This document shows positions 54,151 through 64,000 of a DNA stretch of 64,000 nucleotides, piece by piece. The stretch lies in the NCBI RefSeq assembly GCF_000689395.1, contig NZ_HG966617.1, positions 692,753-756,752 of the forward strand. Reading direction: 5' to 3'. Numbering within the stretch: position 1 is the stretch's first letter; the number at the start of each line of letters is the position of its first letter. Below the pieces are notes generated by a model, which saw only the letters and a program-made list of their open reading frames with translations, did no database searches and was not told the DNA's origin. This stretch comes from Candidatus Phaeomarinobacter ectocarpi (GTDB taxonomy: Bacteria; Pseudomonadota; Alphaproteobacteria; CGMCC-115125). Position numbers and translations under genes: made by a program.

Positions 54151-55383
54151 CTAATTTCTCGCGGTCAATTGAGAGATAAGTGCCTTGAACTGAGCGGCTT
54201 CCCGTTCAGCCTCTCCGCGTTGACGTGGTCCCAGTTCCCGGTGCAGGTCGCCGGCGGCCTTTTCTGACTTGGCGTGACCGGCTTCAGCCGCAACTGTCCA
54301 CCATGCCAGCGCGGCCACGGGGTCTCGGGGCTCGCCCTCGCCACGGTTGCGCATACGTCCAAGCCGATATTGAGCTTCGCTGTTTCCCCTGTAAGCCAAA
54401 GCTTCAAACTGCAATTGCGCGTCCCGGTAGCTGCGTGACGAGTAAGCCGATAGGGCTTCATCCAGTTCAGATGGCACCACATCTTCCGCGGTTTGCGTCG
54501 AGACCTCTGGGTCTGCCGTTTCCAATGAAGCTTCAGGTGCCGGTGACGTTTCAGGAATGGTGGGTGCTTCGACAGGCGGTTCAGCAGCACTTACGTCTGG
54601 GTCTAACGCTGTTGCCTCGACCGGATCTGGCTCATCACGCACGTCTTCTGCTGCGGTCTCATCGAGGTCGGAAGAGGGCGCATCAGCGATGTCGCGGGGC
54701 TTTTCCGCGTTACTGCTGGGACCGGGCAGAATCATGACCAGCTCAGCAAGGCGGTCCAATGACGGTTGGTGGCCTGACCTTGAAGCCAGTGCGTACCATC
54801 CCAGCGCCCGGCCTGGATTCGGCTCTACGCCGGTACCGGTTTCATAAAGCCTTGCCAAATGGAACTGGGCAATGGGGTGCCCGCCGCGCGCTGCCCGATC
54901 CAGCCAGTAAGCAGCCTCTTCTGGCTCAGGTTCGCCGCCTTCACCCTCCAACAGCATGACGGCAAGGTTGGTTTGCGCGGTTACGAACCCGAACTCTGCT
55001 GATTGCTCGTAGAATTTTCGGGCACGCGGCAGGTCCTGTTCTACGCCAAGCCCACGCCGCAGCAGGTGGGCGACATTGCGCTGAGCGGCCAGGTCACCGT
55101 TCTGAGCGAGAGGAAGCCAGAGTTCAAAGGCGCGCCCATATTTCTTGGAGTCGTAAGCGCTGACACCCTGACGAAACTGCCTGGCAAGAACCTCATTGGC
55201 TGCGGTGGAATTGTCATTGCTCGCAGCAGGCGAAGTGTCTGCAATGGTGGCCTCGGTGGGCGGTGCCCCCGGAGTTTCAACGGCGCCATCAGTGCTCTGC
55301 GCGAAACTCCCGGCAGGGGCTGCAAATGTCGAGAAAACCATTGCAAAAACAAGCAGAAAGGAGTGAGGGCGAGATATATGCAC
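54151..55383 (-). CDS. Secreted SEL1-like repeat protein
   Basis: A 410-residue exported protein with SEL1 (TPR-like) repeats. The start is GTG 55383 (MHISRPHS), which gives a signal peptide (FLLVFAMVFSTFAAPAGSFAQ). The repeats read YGRAFELWLPLAQNGDLAAQ, RNVAHLLRRGLGVEQDLPRA, TNLAVMLLEGEGGEPEPEEA and RLYETGTGVEPNPGRALGWY, then after a long Pro/Glu/Asp-rich linker (about residues 215-300) two more copies near the C-terminus. The protein may be a periplasmic scaffold. It is divergent from pdxH and 88 bases upstream of the J-domain gene on the same strand. Confidence 0.8.
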   Translation of the reverse strand: MHISRPHSFLLVFAMVFSTFAAPAGSFAQSTDGAVETPGAPPTEATIADTSPAASNDNSTAANEVLARQFRQGVSAYDSKKYGRAFELWLPLAQNGDLAAQRNVAHLLRRGLGVEQDLPRARKFYEQSAEFGFVTAQTNLAVMLLEGEGGEPEPEEAAYWLDRAARGGHPIAQFHLARLYETGTGVEPNPGRALGWYALASRSGHQPSLDRLAELVMILPGPSSNAEKPRDIADAPSSDLDETAAEDVRDEPDPVEATALDPDVSAAEPPVEAPTIPETSPAPEASLETADPEVSTQTAEDVVPSELDEALSAYSSRSYRDAQLQFEALAYRGNSEAQYRLGRMRNRGEGEPRDPVAALAWWTVAAEAGHAKSEKAAGDLHRELGPRQRGEAEREAAQFKALISQLTARN

Positions 55384-55541
55384 TGGAGTTTGATTCCTCG
55401 TATTGCCAGCGGACAAAGACCACCGAATGCGTAGCTGCCATGCAGGACTTGATGAAGGCCACGGCCTATGTGCGATGATAGAATACACTCTGTCCAAATT
55501 AGGACATTGATGTACCAGCCAAATAATTCTGGGTCGATCAC

Positions 55542-56177
55542 ATGACGGACGCAACACTCGACGACACGCCCGACGTTTTCACGTCGCAGGACCCCTTGGT
55601 TCTTTTCGAGGAATGGTTGGAGGCTGCCGGAAAGAGTGAGCCAAATGATCCCAATGCCATGGCCCTGGCAACCGTGGACGAAGAGGGGTTGCCTGACGTC
55701 AGAATGGTGCTGCTGAAGGGTGCAGACCGTGGCGGCTTCGTTTTCTACACCAACCTTGAAAGCGCAAAAGGTCGTGAACTGTTGACCAGTAGCAAGGCAG
55801 CGGCGTGTTTCCACTGGAAAAGCATGCGTCGACAAATCCGGGTGCGCGGCCCCATCGCTCAGGTCAGCGATCAGGAGGCGGATGCTTATTTTCAGTCCCG
55901 TGCACGCGATAGCCGCATAGGGGCCTGGGCGTCTCAGCAGTCCCGTCCGCTTGAAGGCCGCTTCGAACTGGAAAAAGAAGTTGCTCGCTACGCAGCCAAG
56001 TACGCCATAGGCGAAGTGCCTCGTCCACCGCACTGGTCTGGCTTCCGCATCATGCCGCAACAGATCGAGTTCTGGCGTGATCGGCCGTTTCGCCTGCATG
56101 ACCGATTGGTGTTTCACCGTCAGGGAGATGTAACAGGCAATGGCTGGGATTGGACGACCGAGCGTCTGTATCCCTAG
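55542..56177 (+). CDS. pdxH: Pyridoxamine 5'-phosphate oxidase
   Basis: FMN enzyme that forms pyridoxal 5'-phosphate from PNP or PMP. The 211 residues have [53 protein letters not shown] and the C-terminal signature [18 protein letters not shown] with RFRLHDRL-like [11 protein letters not shown]. The active-site Arg and His of the family are in place. ATG 55542 lies 158 bases from the divergent SEL1-repeat start. PLP produced here serves the class-III aminotransferase further on, but the two are not in one operon. Confidence 0.96.
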   Translation: MTDATLDDTPDVFTSQDPLVLFEEWLEAAGKSEPNDPNAMALATVDEEGLPDVRMVLLKGADRGGFVFYTNLESAKGRELLTSSKAAACFHWKSMRRQIRVRGPIAQVSDQEADAYFQSRARDSRIGAWASQQSRPLEGRFELEKEVARYAAKYAIGEVPRPPHWSGFRIMPQQIEFWRDRPFRLHDRLVFHRQGDVTGNGWDWTTERLYP

Positions 56178-56198
56178 ATCGCCACGGACCATCTCTCC

Positions 56199-56235
56199 AG
56201 ATGCAAATGCATCTCAAAAAAATGATTTGAAATCA
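56199..56235. promoter_or_regulatory. Two palindromes upstream of the CDF transporter
   Basis: AGATGC-AAAT-GCATCT (56199-56214) and TGATTT-G-AAATCA (56223-56235) lie in the 98-base gap between pdxH and the cation transporter, the second 40 bases before its ATG. A metal-responsive repressor is plausible from context. The pattern does not match a Fur or Zur consensus I can cite. Confidence 0.4.
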
Positions 56236-56275
56236 AAGGCTTAAGCCGCACAGCTGCCTGTGATAGAACCCGCCC

Positions 56276-57250
56276 ATGAAATCAACTGACGCACCAGCAT
56301 CCTATCGCCGCCATGTAACCCCGGAGCGGGCTGCCACGCTCATGAAGCGCGCAACCTACGCCTCTGTCGCTGTAGCGCTGGTATTGATCTCCATGAAGGC
56401 GTGGGCGGTTTGGGCAACAGGCTCCATGGCCCTGCTCGCGACCTTCCTTGATTCACTGCTGGATGGCGCTGCCTCCCTCGTGAACCTCATTGCGGTGCGC
56501 GTGGCCCTGACACCTGCTGACCGTCAGCACCGATTTGGCCACGGCAAAGCAGAGGCGTTGGCAGGGCTTGGACAGGCAGCGCTTATTGGCGCGTCCGCTC
56601 TGTTCCTGGCGGTGGAGAGCATTGGCCGTCTGCTTGACCCGGCACCGGTCACTGAATCGGCATTGGGGATAGCCATCATTGTCGTTTCACTGGGCTTCAC
56701 GTTGGCGCTTGTGACTTATCAAAGGTACGTCCAGCGGCTTACAGGCTCACTTGCTATTGCCGCGGACAGTTTGCATTACGCCAGCGACGTCGTGTTGAAC
56801 CTGGGCGTCATCGCCGCCTTGATCATCGCAGGTTTGTTCAACGTGCCTTGGGCGGATCCGGTCATTGCGTTGGCGCTTGCCGTCTGGATTGGCCGCGCCG
56901 CCTGGGAAATTGTCTCCCGGTCCACAAGCGAGTTAATGGACAAGGAATTGCCTCACGAAGACCGGCTGCGCATTGAAGAAATCGCGCTGTCCCATCCTCA
57001 GGTGCACACCATCCATGATTTGCGCACCAGAACAGCCGGACGCAAGGTTTTCATCCAGTTTCATCTGGAAATTCCCGGCGACATGCCTTTGCGGCAGGCC
57101 CATGACATTGCAGACACGGTCGAGCTCGCCATTGCGACGGAGTTCCCCGATGCTGAAATCCTGATCCACCAGGATCCTGCCGGACATGAAGATGTGCCTG
57201 AAGAGATGCAGCCAGAGAGTCCCATGGCGCCGACGCCCGCAAACGCCTAG
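56276..57250 (+). CDS. Cation diffusion facilitator transporter (FieF-like)
   Basis: A 324-residue proton-coupled efflux pump for Zn, Fe, Cd or Mn. Six membrane helices are expected, with metal site A residues in LATFLDSLLDGAASLVNLIA (Asp pair) and SLHYASDVVLNLGVIAALII (His, Asp). The cytosolic domain has EDRLRIEEIALSHPQVHTI, FIQFHLEIPGDMPLRQAHDI. The C-terminus is Pro-rich (MQPESPMAPTPANA). It is preceded by two palindromes and followed 9 bases later by an SDR gene that is likely co-transcribed. Metal specificity unknown. Confidence 0.9.
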   Translation: MKSTDAPASYRRHVTPERAATLMKRATYASVAVALVLISMKAWAVWATGSMALLATFLDSLLDGAASLVNLIAVRVALTPADRQHRFGHGKAEALAGLGQAALIGASALFLAVESIGRLLDPAPVTESALGIAIIVVSLGFTLALVTYQRYVQRLTGSLAIAADSLHYASDVVLNLGVIAALIIAGLFNVPWADPVIALALAVWIGRAAWEIVSRSTSELMDKELPHEDRLRIEEIALSHPQVHTIHDLRTRTAGRKVFIQFHLEIPGDMPLRQAHDIADTVELAIATEFPDAEILIHQDPAGHEDVPEEMQPESPMAPTPANA

Positions 57251-57259
57251 GCTGCCGCC

Positions 57260-58009
57260 ATGGAACCGGACACCCGTAAACGCACGCTCATTCTCACAGG
57301 CGCCAGCCGTGGCATCGGTCACGCGACGGTTATGCGGTTTTCGCAGGCTGGCTGGCGCGTGATTACATGCTCGCGTCATGCGTTCCCTGAGAATTGCCCA
57401 TGGGAGGCTGGTCCCGAAGATCATATTCAGGTTGACCTGTCCGACCCTGCCGATACCCAGCGCGCTGTTGCCGAGATGCGCACCCGCCTCGAAGATCAGG
57501 GCAGCCGGCTTGATGCACTCGTGAACAATGCTGGCATCAGTCCCAAAGGCCCCGATGGTGGTCGGTTGGGTACGATGAACACAGACCTGTCCGACTGGTT
57601 GCATGTGTTCCATGTCAATCTCTTCGCGCCCGTCAGCCTGGCGCGCGGACTCGTTGAGGAACTCAAGGCCGCGTCCGGGGCGGTTGTAAATGTTACATCG
57701 ATTGCAGGCAGCCGCGTCCATCCGTTTGCCGGGTCGGCCTATGCCACGTCCAAAGCAGCGCTGGCCTCGCTGACACGGGAAATGGCGTCTGACTTCGGGC
57801 CACTTGGTGTGCGGGTCAATGCCATCGCGCCGGGCGAGATTGATACGTCAATCTTGTCACCGGGGACCGACAAATTGGTCGAAGAACTCCCCATGCGCCG
57901 TTTGGGTCAACCGTCCGAAGTAGCCGAGACGATTTTTTATCTGTGCTCGGAGCAATCCAGCTACGTGACCGGTGCGGAAATCCACATCAATGGCGGGCAA
58001 CACGTCTGA
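57260..58009 (+). CDS. SDR-family oxidoreductase
   Basis: Classical SDR of 249 residues. Motifs: LTGASRGIGHATVMRFSQAG, NNAGISPKG, catalytic Ser/Tyr/Lys as VNVTSIAGS and YATSKAALASLTREMA, and the C-terminal EIHINGGQHV. Substrate unknown. ATG is nine bases after the CDF transporter's stop, so translation is likely coupled in one transcript. The gene is convergent with the aminotransferase, stops three bases apart. Nothing in it points to a metal-related reaction. Confidence 0.88.
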   Translation: MEPDTRKRTLILTGASRGIGHATVMRFSQAGWRVITCSRHAFPENCPWEAGPEDHIQVDLSDPADTQRAVAEMRTRLEDQGSRLDALVNNAGISPKGPDGGRLGTMNTDLSDWLHVFHVNLFAPVSLARGLVEELKAASGAVVNVTSIAGSRVHPFAGSAYATSKAALASLTREMASDFGPLGVRVNAIAPGEIDTSILSPGTDKLVEELPMRRLGQPSEVAETIFYLCSEQSSYVTGAEIHINGGQHV

Positions 58010-58012
58010 CCA

Positions 58013-59398
58013 TCATGCGGATCGCAGACCTTTCTTGGTCACCCAGTGCTCTGTGGCATCAAGCGCACGCTCAAGCCGGTCAAAAACTTCATTGATCTCG
58101 TCTTCCTTGATAATGAGCGGTGGGCACAGTGCCACGATGTCACCACCAAGGGCGCGGGTGATGAGGCCTTCTGCTTCAGCAAATGCCTGACATGCAGCAC
58201 CGACCTTCAATGAGGCATCAAATGCACGCTTTGTGCTCTTGTCGGCCACGATTTCAACCGCACCAATCAGACCTTTCGCACGCGCATCACCAACAAGGGG
58301 ATGGTCTGCCAGCTTTGCAAAACGCCCTTCAAAGACAGGAGCGACGCTTTGCACATGGCCGACAATGTTGCGTTTCTTGTAGATCTCCAGCGTTTTGATG
58401 GCGACCGCCGCGCATACGGGATGAGCTGTGTAGGTAAAGCCATGGCCGAACACGCCGATCTTCCGGCTCTCATCCAGCATCGCCTGATACATGTCCTCGC
58501 CAACTGTAATCGCGCCAATTGGCAGATACGCAGATGAAAGAGCCTTCGCGACGGAGATGGTGTCGGGCTTCATGCCGAAGGTCTGCGATCCGAACATTTC
58601 ACCGGTGCGCCCAAACCCGCAGATGACTTCGTCTGCGATGAAATACACATCGTACTTGTCGAGCACTTTTTGAATTTTGGGGAAGTAGCCTTCAGCCGGA
58701 AGGAGCACGCCACCTGCGCCCTGAACCGGTTCCGCAATGAAGGCGGCAACAGTGTCGGGACCTTCACGCTGAATATACTCATCCAGCTCAACGGCCAGCC
58801 GATCCGTAAATTGATCGTCAGTTTCGCCAGGCGCCGCCTCCCGGTACGCAAATGGGCAGTTGACGTGATGGATGCGGTCAATGGGCAGATCAAAATCCAT
58901 CTGGTTCGCGGGCAGGCCCGTAAGGCTGGCGGTTGCGACAGTTACCCCGTGATAGGCCCGTTTGCGCGAGATGATCTTCTTCTTGGCCGTGCGTCCAAGC
59001 GCATTGTTGTAATACCAGACCAGCTTGATCTGTTGATCATTGGCTTCCGAGCCGGACCCGCAGAACAGCACTTTCGACGCATCATGCGGGGCTATTTCCT
59101 TGAGCATCTCGGCAAGCTCGATCGCGCGCTCATGGCTCTTGCCGGCAAATGTATGTGTGAAGGGTAGGGTGCTGAACTGCTCCATGGCAGCATCAACCAA
59201 CTCTTGTTCGTTGTACCCAAGGGACGTGCACCACAGGCCGGACAAGCCCTCAATATACTGCTTGCCGTTGGTATCCCACACATGGATGCCCTCACCGCGC
59301 TCCATGACGACTGGTCCCGTCTGCCGAAAGGCATCCAGGTTGGTGTAGGGGTGGATAAGCGTTTCAATATCGCGCATCTGCGCGTTGGTAAGGTCCAT
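58013..59398 (-). CDS. Class-III aminotransferase (omega-amino acid type)
   Basis: PLP enzyme of 461 residues, probably moving amino groups from an omega-amino acid or amine (beta-alanine, GABA, putrescine) to pyruvate or oxoglutarate. Motifs: VLFCGSGSEANDQQIKLVWY, RKRAYHGVTVATASLTGLP, EPVQGAGGVLLPAEGYF, the aspartate in VYFIADEVICGFGRTGEMFG, and the PLP lysine in SVAKALSSAYLPIGAI. The opening LIHPYTNLDAF is typical of beta-alanine/pyruvate and related aminotransferases. It is divergent from an SDR gene, with inverted repeats in the shared promoter. Confidence 0.9.
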   Translation of the reverse strand: MDLTNAQMRDIETLIHPYTNLDAFRQTGPVVMERGEGIHVWDTNGKQYIEGLSGLWCTSLGYNEQELVDAAMEQFSTLPFTHTFAGKSHERAIELAEMLKEIAPHDASKVLFCGSGSEANDQQIKLVWYYNNALGRTAKKKIISRKRAYHGVTVATASLTGLPANQMDFDLPIDRIHHVNCPFAYREAAPGETDDQFTDRLAVELDEYIQREGPDTVAAFIAEPVQGAGGVLLPAEGYFPKIQKVLDKYDVYFIADEVICGFGRTGEMFGSQTFGMKPDTISVAKALSSAYLPIGAITVGEDMYQAMLDESRKIGVFGHGFTYTAHPVCAAVAIKTLEIYKKRNIVGHVQSVAPVFEGRFAKLADHPLVGDARAKGLIGAVEIVADKSTKRAFDASLKVGAACQAFAEAEGLITRALGGDIVALCPPLIIKEDEINEVFDRLERALDATEHWVTKKGLRSA

Positions 59399-59454
59399 GT
59401 CCTGTTCCTCATCTCATGTGTGAGAGGTGGACATAGTTAGCAACGGTGCACCGC

Positions 59455-59510
59455 GACAAGTCAAAAGCTTGTCTGTAGTAGCGTCGATCCCATATATGAC
59501 CAAAGGTCAT
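59455..59510. promoter_or_regulatory. Two inverted repeats in aminotransferase/SDR divergent promoter
   Basis: GACAAG-N7-CTTGTC (59455-59473) and ATGACC-AAA-GGTCAT (59496-59510) both have perfect six-base arms. The second ends 19 bases before the SDR ATG. They are candidate operators; neither matches a consensus I recognise. Confidence 0.45.
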
Positions 59511-59529
59511 GCAAGCAGGGGAACTATTC

Positions 59530-60342
59530 ATGTCGCGTTTCAAGGGACTAAACGCCGTCATCACCGGGGGCGCAGACGGTATCGGTGCAGCCTACGCGCT
59601 GGAGCTTGCCTGGGCAGGCGTCAATGTTGCCGTGCTTGATGTTCTGGAGGACAAGGCCCAGGCGACGGCTGATGCGGTGCAAGCGCAGGGCGTCAAGTCA
59701 ATTGCAGTGGCTGCGGACGTAACTGACCGCCAAAGCCTGTCCGCGGCAGCTGACACGGTGGCTGCTGACCTGGGCGCCGTTGCGCTGCTTATCATCAATG
59801 CCGGCGTGGGTATCGGCGGTGGCTATGTGGGGGCATCCGAGCGTGCGGTTGACTGGCTGCTCAATGTCAATGTGCTCGGGCCAATCAACACCACCCGCGC
59901 TTTCGCTCCTGCGATGATGGAAGCCGACGGTCCGCGCCACGTGGCCTTTACGGCATCGTCTGCATGCCTCGCTCCGCTCGATGAAGGCCTTGCTGCCTAT
60001 GGCGCCAGCAAGAAGGCCATGGCCGGACTTGCCGAAGGTGTGCGTGCCGAACTCACCCCAAAGGGTATCGGCGTCACAACAATCTACCCGGGCCTCGTCA
60101 ACACCCGCATTTGGGACGCTGCGCGGTCGCGACCAGAGCGCTTCGGTGGTGCCCGTCACCAGCCCGAAGAAGCTGGTGCCTACTGGCGGGATGAAGGCAT
60201 GACAGTGGAGCATGTGGCCGCGCGGGCGATAGCATCTATCGAGGCAAACGAGCCGCATTGCGTCGTCCCGGACGCCAGTACCCGCAGCAAGTTCGATGAA
60301 ACGATGGCCGCACTGCAGGCGGGCTTTCCCGCCGATGCGTAG
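59530..60342 (+). CDS. SDR-family oxidoreductase
   Basis: A 270-residue SDR. Motifs: AVITGGADGIGAAYALELAW, NAGVGIGGGYVGASERAVDW, ASSACLAPLDEGLAAYGASK with the Ser/Tyr/Lys pattern, then KGIGVTTIYPGLVNTRIWD. The AGGGGAA ribosome site is six bases before ATG 59530; an upstream in-frame ATG (59509) is less likely. It is divergent from the aminotransferase and convergent with a small hypothetical gene three bases away. Substrate unknown; many close relatives are annotated only as SDR. Confidence 0.88.
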   Translation: MSRFKGLNAVITGGADGIGAAYALELAWAGVNVAVLDVLEDKAQATADAVQAQGVKSIAVAADVTDRQSLSAAADTVAADLGAVALLIINAGVGIGGGYVGASERAVDWLLNVNVLGPINTTRAFAPAMMEADGPRHVAFTASSACLAPLDEGLAAYGASKKAMAGLAEGVRAELTPKGIGVTTIYPGLVNTRIWDAARSRPERFGGARHQPEEAGAYWRDEGMTVEHVAARAIASIEANEPHCVVPDASTRSKFDETMAALQAGFPADA

Positions 60343-60345
60343 TCT

Positions 60346-60696
60346 CTAGAACTTTTCTTCGCCGCGCGTGCGGTGTGGGTCAGGAAAATCGCGATAGAGC
60401 GCAAAGGTAATGCCAGCGATCTTTTGATTGACTGCCGCATGCTTTGCTTCAACGTCACCGGCGCGCCCTGAGACATGGGCAAAGGCATCATCCAGTTGCG
60501 CAAGGCCAGTGACTTCAATCATCAAATGGAACTCTCCCATCTCTTTGGGCCCTAGGCCAAGTTTGCGACGCATCAGCCGCCAGCCTTCAATCCTGCCTTC
60601 CGACTTGAGAAAAGACATGAAGCCGGCAAGGTCGTCTGCAAATTCAGTATCGGACTGACCGTCGGTGAGATCAAAAAACCCGTGATAGATGTCCAC
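60346..60696 (-). CDS. Small conserved protein, possibly DUF6614-like
   Basis: A 116-residue soluble protein. MDIYHGFFDLTDGQSDTEFA, GRIEGWRLMRRKLGLGPKEM and EFHLMIEVTGLAQLDDAFAH are conserved-looking and match a small family that I recall as DUF6614, unverified. The layout suggests a ferredoxin-like alpha-beta dimer. It follows the amidase on the same strand by 41 bases, so the two may form an operon. No signal peptide or metal site is visible, and a function cannot be assigned. Confidence 0.65.
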   Translation of the reverse strand: MDIYHGFFDLTDGQSDTEFADDLAGFMSFLKSEGRIEGWRLMRRKLGLGPKEMGEFHLMIEVTGLAQLDDAFAHVSGRAGDVEAKHAAVNQKIAGITFALYRDFPDPHRTRGEEKF

Positions 60697-60737
60697 GTCT
60701 CATGCTCTCCAAAACGTCCCGGCCACAATGCTCACTA

Positions 60738-62198
60738 TCAGGTAAAGTTGGGTGGTGCCACAAACCCGCCGAGCTCTCGCTCAAGCATGCTGCCGATGGC
60801 AATCGTAGTGAAGTCTTCCAGATAGGGTCCAACCACCTGAATGCCAACGGGCAACCCAGCATCTGTCCGACCAACCGGCACAGCCGTTCCTGGAAGGTAA
60901 GAAACAAGCGGCAACCCTGACCAACTCACAAGATCAAGATAGGGACGCTCCTCCCCATTCACTGAAAGTGTGCGGTGGTGAAAATTGGATTGTTGATCAT
61001 GTGGAAAAGCTGAAACCGGTGCCACTGCCATGAGTACTGCGTCATAGGTCTCAAAGAAGCGGGCCCATTTGGCACGCATCTGCGCCTGAACTTCTTTCCA
61101 GACGAGCCATTCATGATAGCTGAGCGTCGCTCCACGCGCCTGCATGGCCTGATGGGATTTGTCTTCAGGGTCCAGCGTCCTCGCGGTTTCGCGCAGGCGC
61201 TCAAGGACATGCGGCGGGAATCCCCGGGTGGTTCCTCCGTTCAGCAGCGTTGCATAGACTTCAAAGGCTTCGCCAAAGGAGACATCCGGGCGGGCGTCTC
61301 GATGGATTGTCGCACCAGCTTGCTCAAGAGCGTCTGCCGCGCGCTCCATGATTTTAACGTTCTCGGCTTCAACCGGGCAGTAGGGATCATCAAACCATGT
61401 GGCGATGGTCAGCTCGCGTGGATCTCGCGCGCGAGGTTCAGGCAGAGCAGGTGTCATGCCAACGCTGTCAAAATCATCCGGCCCCATGATCATCGACAGA
61501 GCAATCTCAAGATCGCGGGCCGAGCGTCCCATTGGTCCGACAACAGATAGGTCACCGGTGAAAAGCGCACCAGGCACGCCTGGCACATGGCCACGTTTGG
61601 ACACGAGATTGAAACTTGGCTTGTGACCAAAGACGCCGCACAGATGCGATGGTGTGCGGATTGAGCCACCGATATCTGAGCCGATTTCAAGGGGCGTCAG
61701 GCCGGCAGCCAGCGCCGCCGCCGCGCCGCCGGATGACCCGCCTGGACCGCGCGTCACATCCCATGGGTTGTTGGTTGTACCGTACACGTCGTTGTAGCTC
61801 TGCAGATCACCAGAGAAGAACGGCACGTTGGTTTTGGCAAAGACAATAGCGCCCGCGGCCTTAATGCGAGCAACAGCGTCAGCATCTCGATCCGGGATAT
61901 GAGAGGCAAAATCGGTGGCACCCCCGGTGGTAACCAGACCCTCTGTTTCCAGAGCATCTTTGATGGTCATGGGCACCCCATGATAGGGGCCCCAGAAATC
62001 ACCGCGTGAGACGGCATGATCGGCCTCTTCAGCCTGAGCAAGTGCCCGCTCGAAATCCGTGGCAACTATGGCGTTGAGAGCAGGGTTGTGCGTGTTGTAG
62101 CGGCTGATGAGATGATCAAGCAGCTCAACCGATGAAATCTCGCGTCGTCTGATCATGGCGGCCAGAACATGGGCCGGCGCGAAGGTAATATCGCTCAT
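60738..62198 (-). CDS. Amidase (amidase-signature family)
   Basis: A 486-residue hydrolase with the Ser-cisSer-Lys triad: Lys in VPMTIKDALETEG, the linking Ser in RGPGGSSGGAAAALAAGLTP and nucleophile Ser in SDIGGSIRTPSHLCGVFGHK. It could be a GatA-like or a free-standing amide hydrolase; lack of gatB and gatC nearby argues for the latter. The N-terminus, ITFAPAHVLAAMIRRREISS, is typical of AmiE/6-aminohexanoate-type enzymes. It is divergent from the acyl-CoA ligase gene across 226 bases containing a tandem repeat. Confidence 0.9.
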   Translation of the reverse strand: MSDITFAPAHVLAAMIRRREISSVELLDHLISRYNTHNPALNAIVATDFERALAQAEEADHAVSRGDFWGPYHGVPMTIKDALETEGLVTTGGATDFASHIPDRDADAVARIKAAGAIVFAKTNVPFFSGDLQSYNDVYGTTNNPWDVTRGPGGSSGGAAAALAAGLTPLEIGSDIGGSIRTPSHLCGVFGHKPSFNLVSKRGHVPGVPGALFTGDLSVVGPMGRSARDLEIALSMIMGPDDFDSVGMTPALPEPRARDPRELTIATWFDDPYCPVEAENVKIMERAADALEQAGATIHRDARPDVSFGEAFEVYATLLNGGTTRGFPPHVLERLRETARTLDPEDKSHQAMQARGATLSYHEWLVWKEVQAQMRAKWARFFETYDAVLMAVAPVSAFPHDQQSNFHHRTLSVNGEERPYLDLVSWSGLPLVSYLPGTAVPVGRTDAGLPVGIQVVGPYLEDFTTIAIGSMLERELGGFVAPPNFT

Positions 62199-62241
62199 CA
62201 GCGGTCTTCCTCTTGAATCTTATGTGTTTTTGCCGCTGAAC

Positions 62242-62273
62242 TTTGTGCAAAGCCCTTAGCCATTTTGTGCAAA
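62242..62273. promoter_or_regulatory. Tandem TTTGTGCAAA repeat between amidase and acyl-CoA ligase genes
   Basis: TTTGTGCAAA occurs at 62242-62251 and 62264-62273, starts 22 bases apart or about two helical turns. Each copy is itself an inverted repeat (TTTG-TG-CAAA). They lie 44-75 bases from the amidase start. Possible operator for a dimeric regulator. Confidence 0.5.
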
Positions 62274-62424
62274 CCAAAGTGATTGCCGCGTTGAGCCTCA
62301 GGCCTGCCTCGCCTAAAGTACGGCCAAATGTCGGGCTGCCACCATGCGGCACTCAAAAAGACCATGCAATCATTTAGGCGCGCGGGCATAGCCACGCGAG
62401 GCTGGAAAACAGGGAGACTACCCC

Positions 62425-64000
<1,576 letters not shown>

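Overview
The window reads as chromosomal DNA of an alphaproteobacterium. It is moderately GC-rich and densely packed with genes, and carries several markers typical of the class: a COG4111-type NAD regulator (NadQ), a TIGR02301 secreted protein, a long-form Sua5/TsaC beside a FAD-linked oxidase, a histone-deacetylase-like gene next to xseB, and many short-chain dehydrogenases. The gene set (DmdC-type acyl-CoA dehydrogenase, AcuI-type reductase, feruloyl-CoA-synthase-like ligase, P450) suggests a heterotroph, perhaps marine and Parvibaculum/Pyruvatibacter-like. That placement is inference. No rRNA, tRNA, CRISPR array, insertion sequence or prophage gene was recognised.

Layout. 1-4.3 kb: ppdK, a 565-base gene-free region full of repeats, and a SleB-type cell-wall hydrolase. 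4.3-9 kb: a short-chain dehydrogenase and the minus-strand nadA-nadB-nadC operon for de novo NAD synthesis. 9-15 kb: a membrane protein, a P450 with a divergent MerR regulator, nadQ, an HD-domain protein, a tandem universal stress protein and a small conserved acidic protein. 15-19 kb: a FabH-like ketosynthase, a PNPOx-like protein, tag and ygfZ. 19-23.5 kb: a surface-glycan cluster (GT9-GT2 fusion, GT4 transferase, asnB). 23.6-29 kb: acuI, a feruloyl-CoA-synthase-like ligase, a LysE exporter and a ThDP enzyme. 29-33.3 kb: a degenerate GspE-like ATPase, a TIGR02301 protein, a VOC protein and two related secreted cysteine proteins. 33.3-40.7 kb: mostly small housekeeping genes (SDR, Nudix, SRAP, GNAT, CNNM/CBS protein, FAD oxidase, tsaC). 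40.8-46 kb: DmdC-like dehydrogenase, MBL hydrolase, SnoaL-like protein, TetR regulator and a ZntB-like transporter. 46-50.4 kb: histone-deacetylase-like, xseB, tlyA and two methyltransferases. 50.4-55.4 kb (minus strand): fabI-aroC plus a membrane protein, a J-domain protein and a SEL1-repeat protein. 55.5-64 kb: pdxH, a CDF transporter, SDRs, a class-III aminotransferase, an amidase and an acyl-CoA ligase cut by the window end.

The best-supported circuit is NAD homeostasis. nadABC has a sigma70-like promoter covered by a perfect 9-bp-arm palindrome. A weaker site of the same form (half-sites GCT-N7-AGC) lies upstream of nadQ 4 kb away, and a third, weaker still, lies in the nadA leader. Other points for a second look are the GspE homologue with a substituted Walker A lysine and Walker B glutamate, a two-cysteine module present three times in two adjacent secreted proteins, a structured non-coding region after ppdK, and several uncharacterised operator-like palindromes in divergent promoters.
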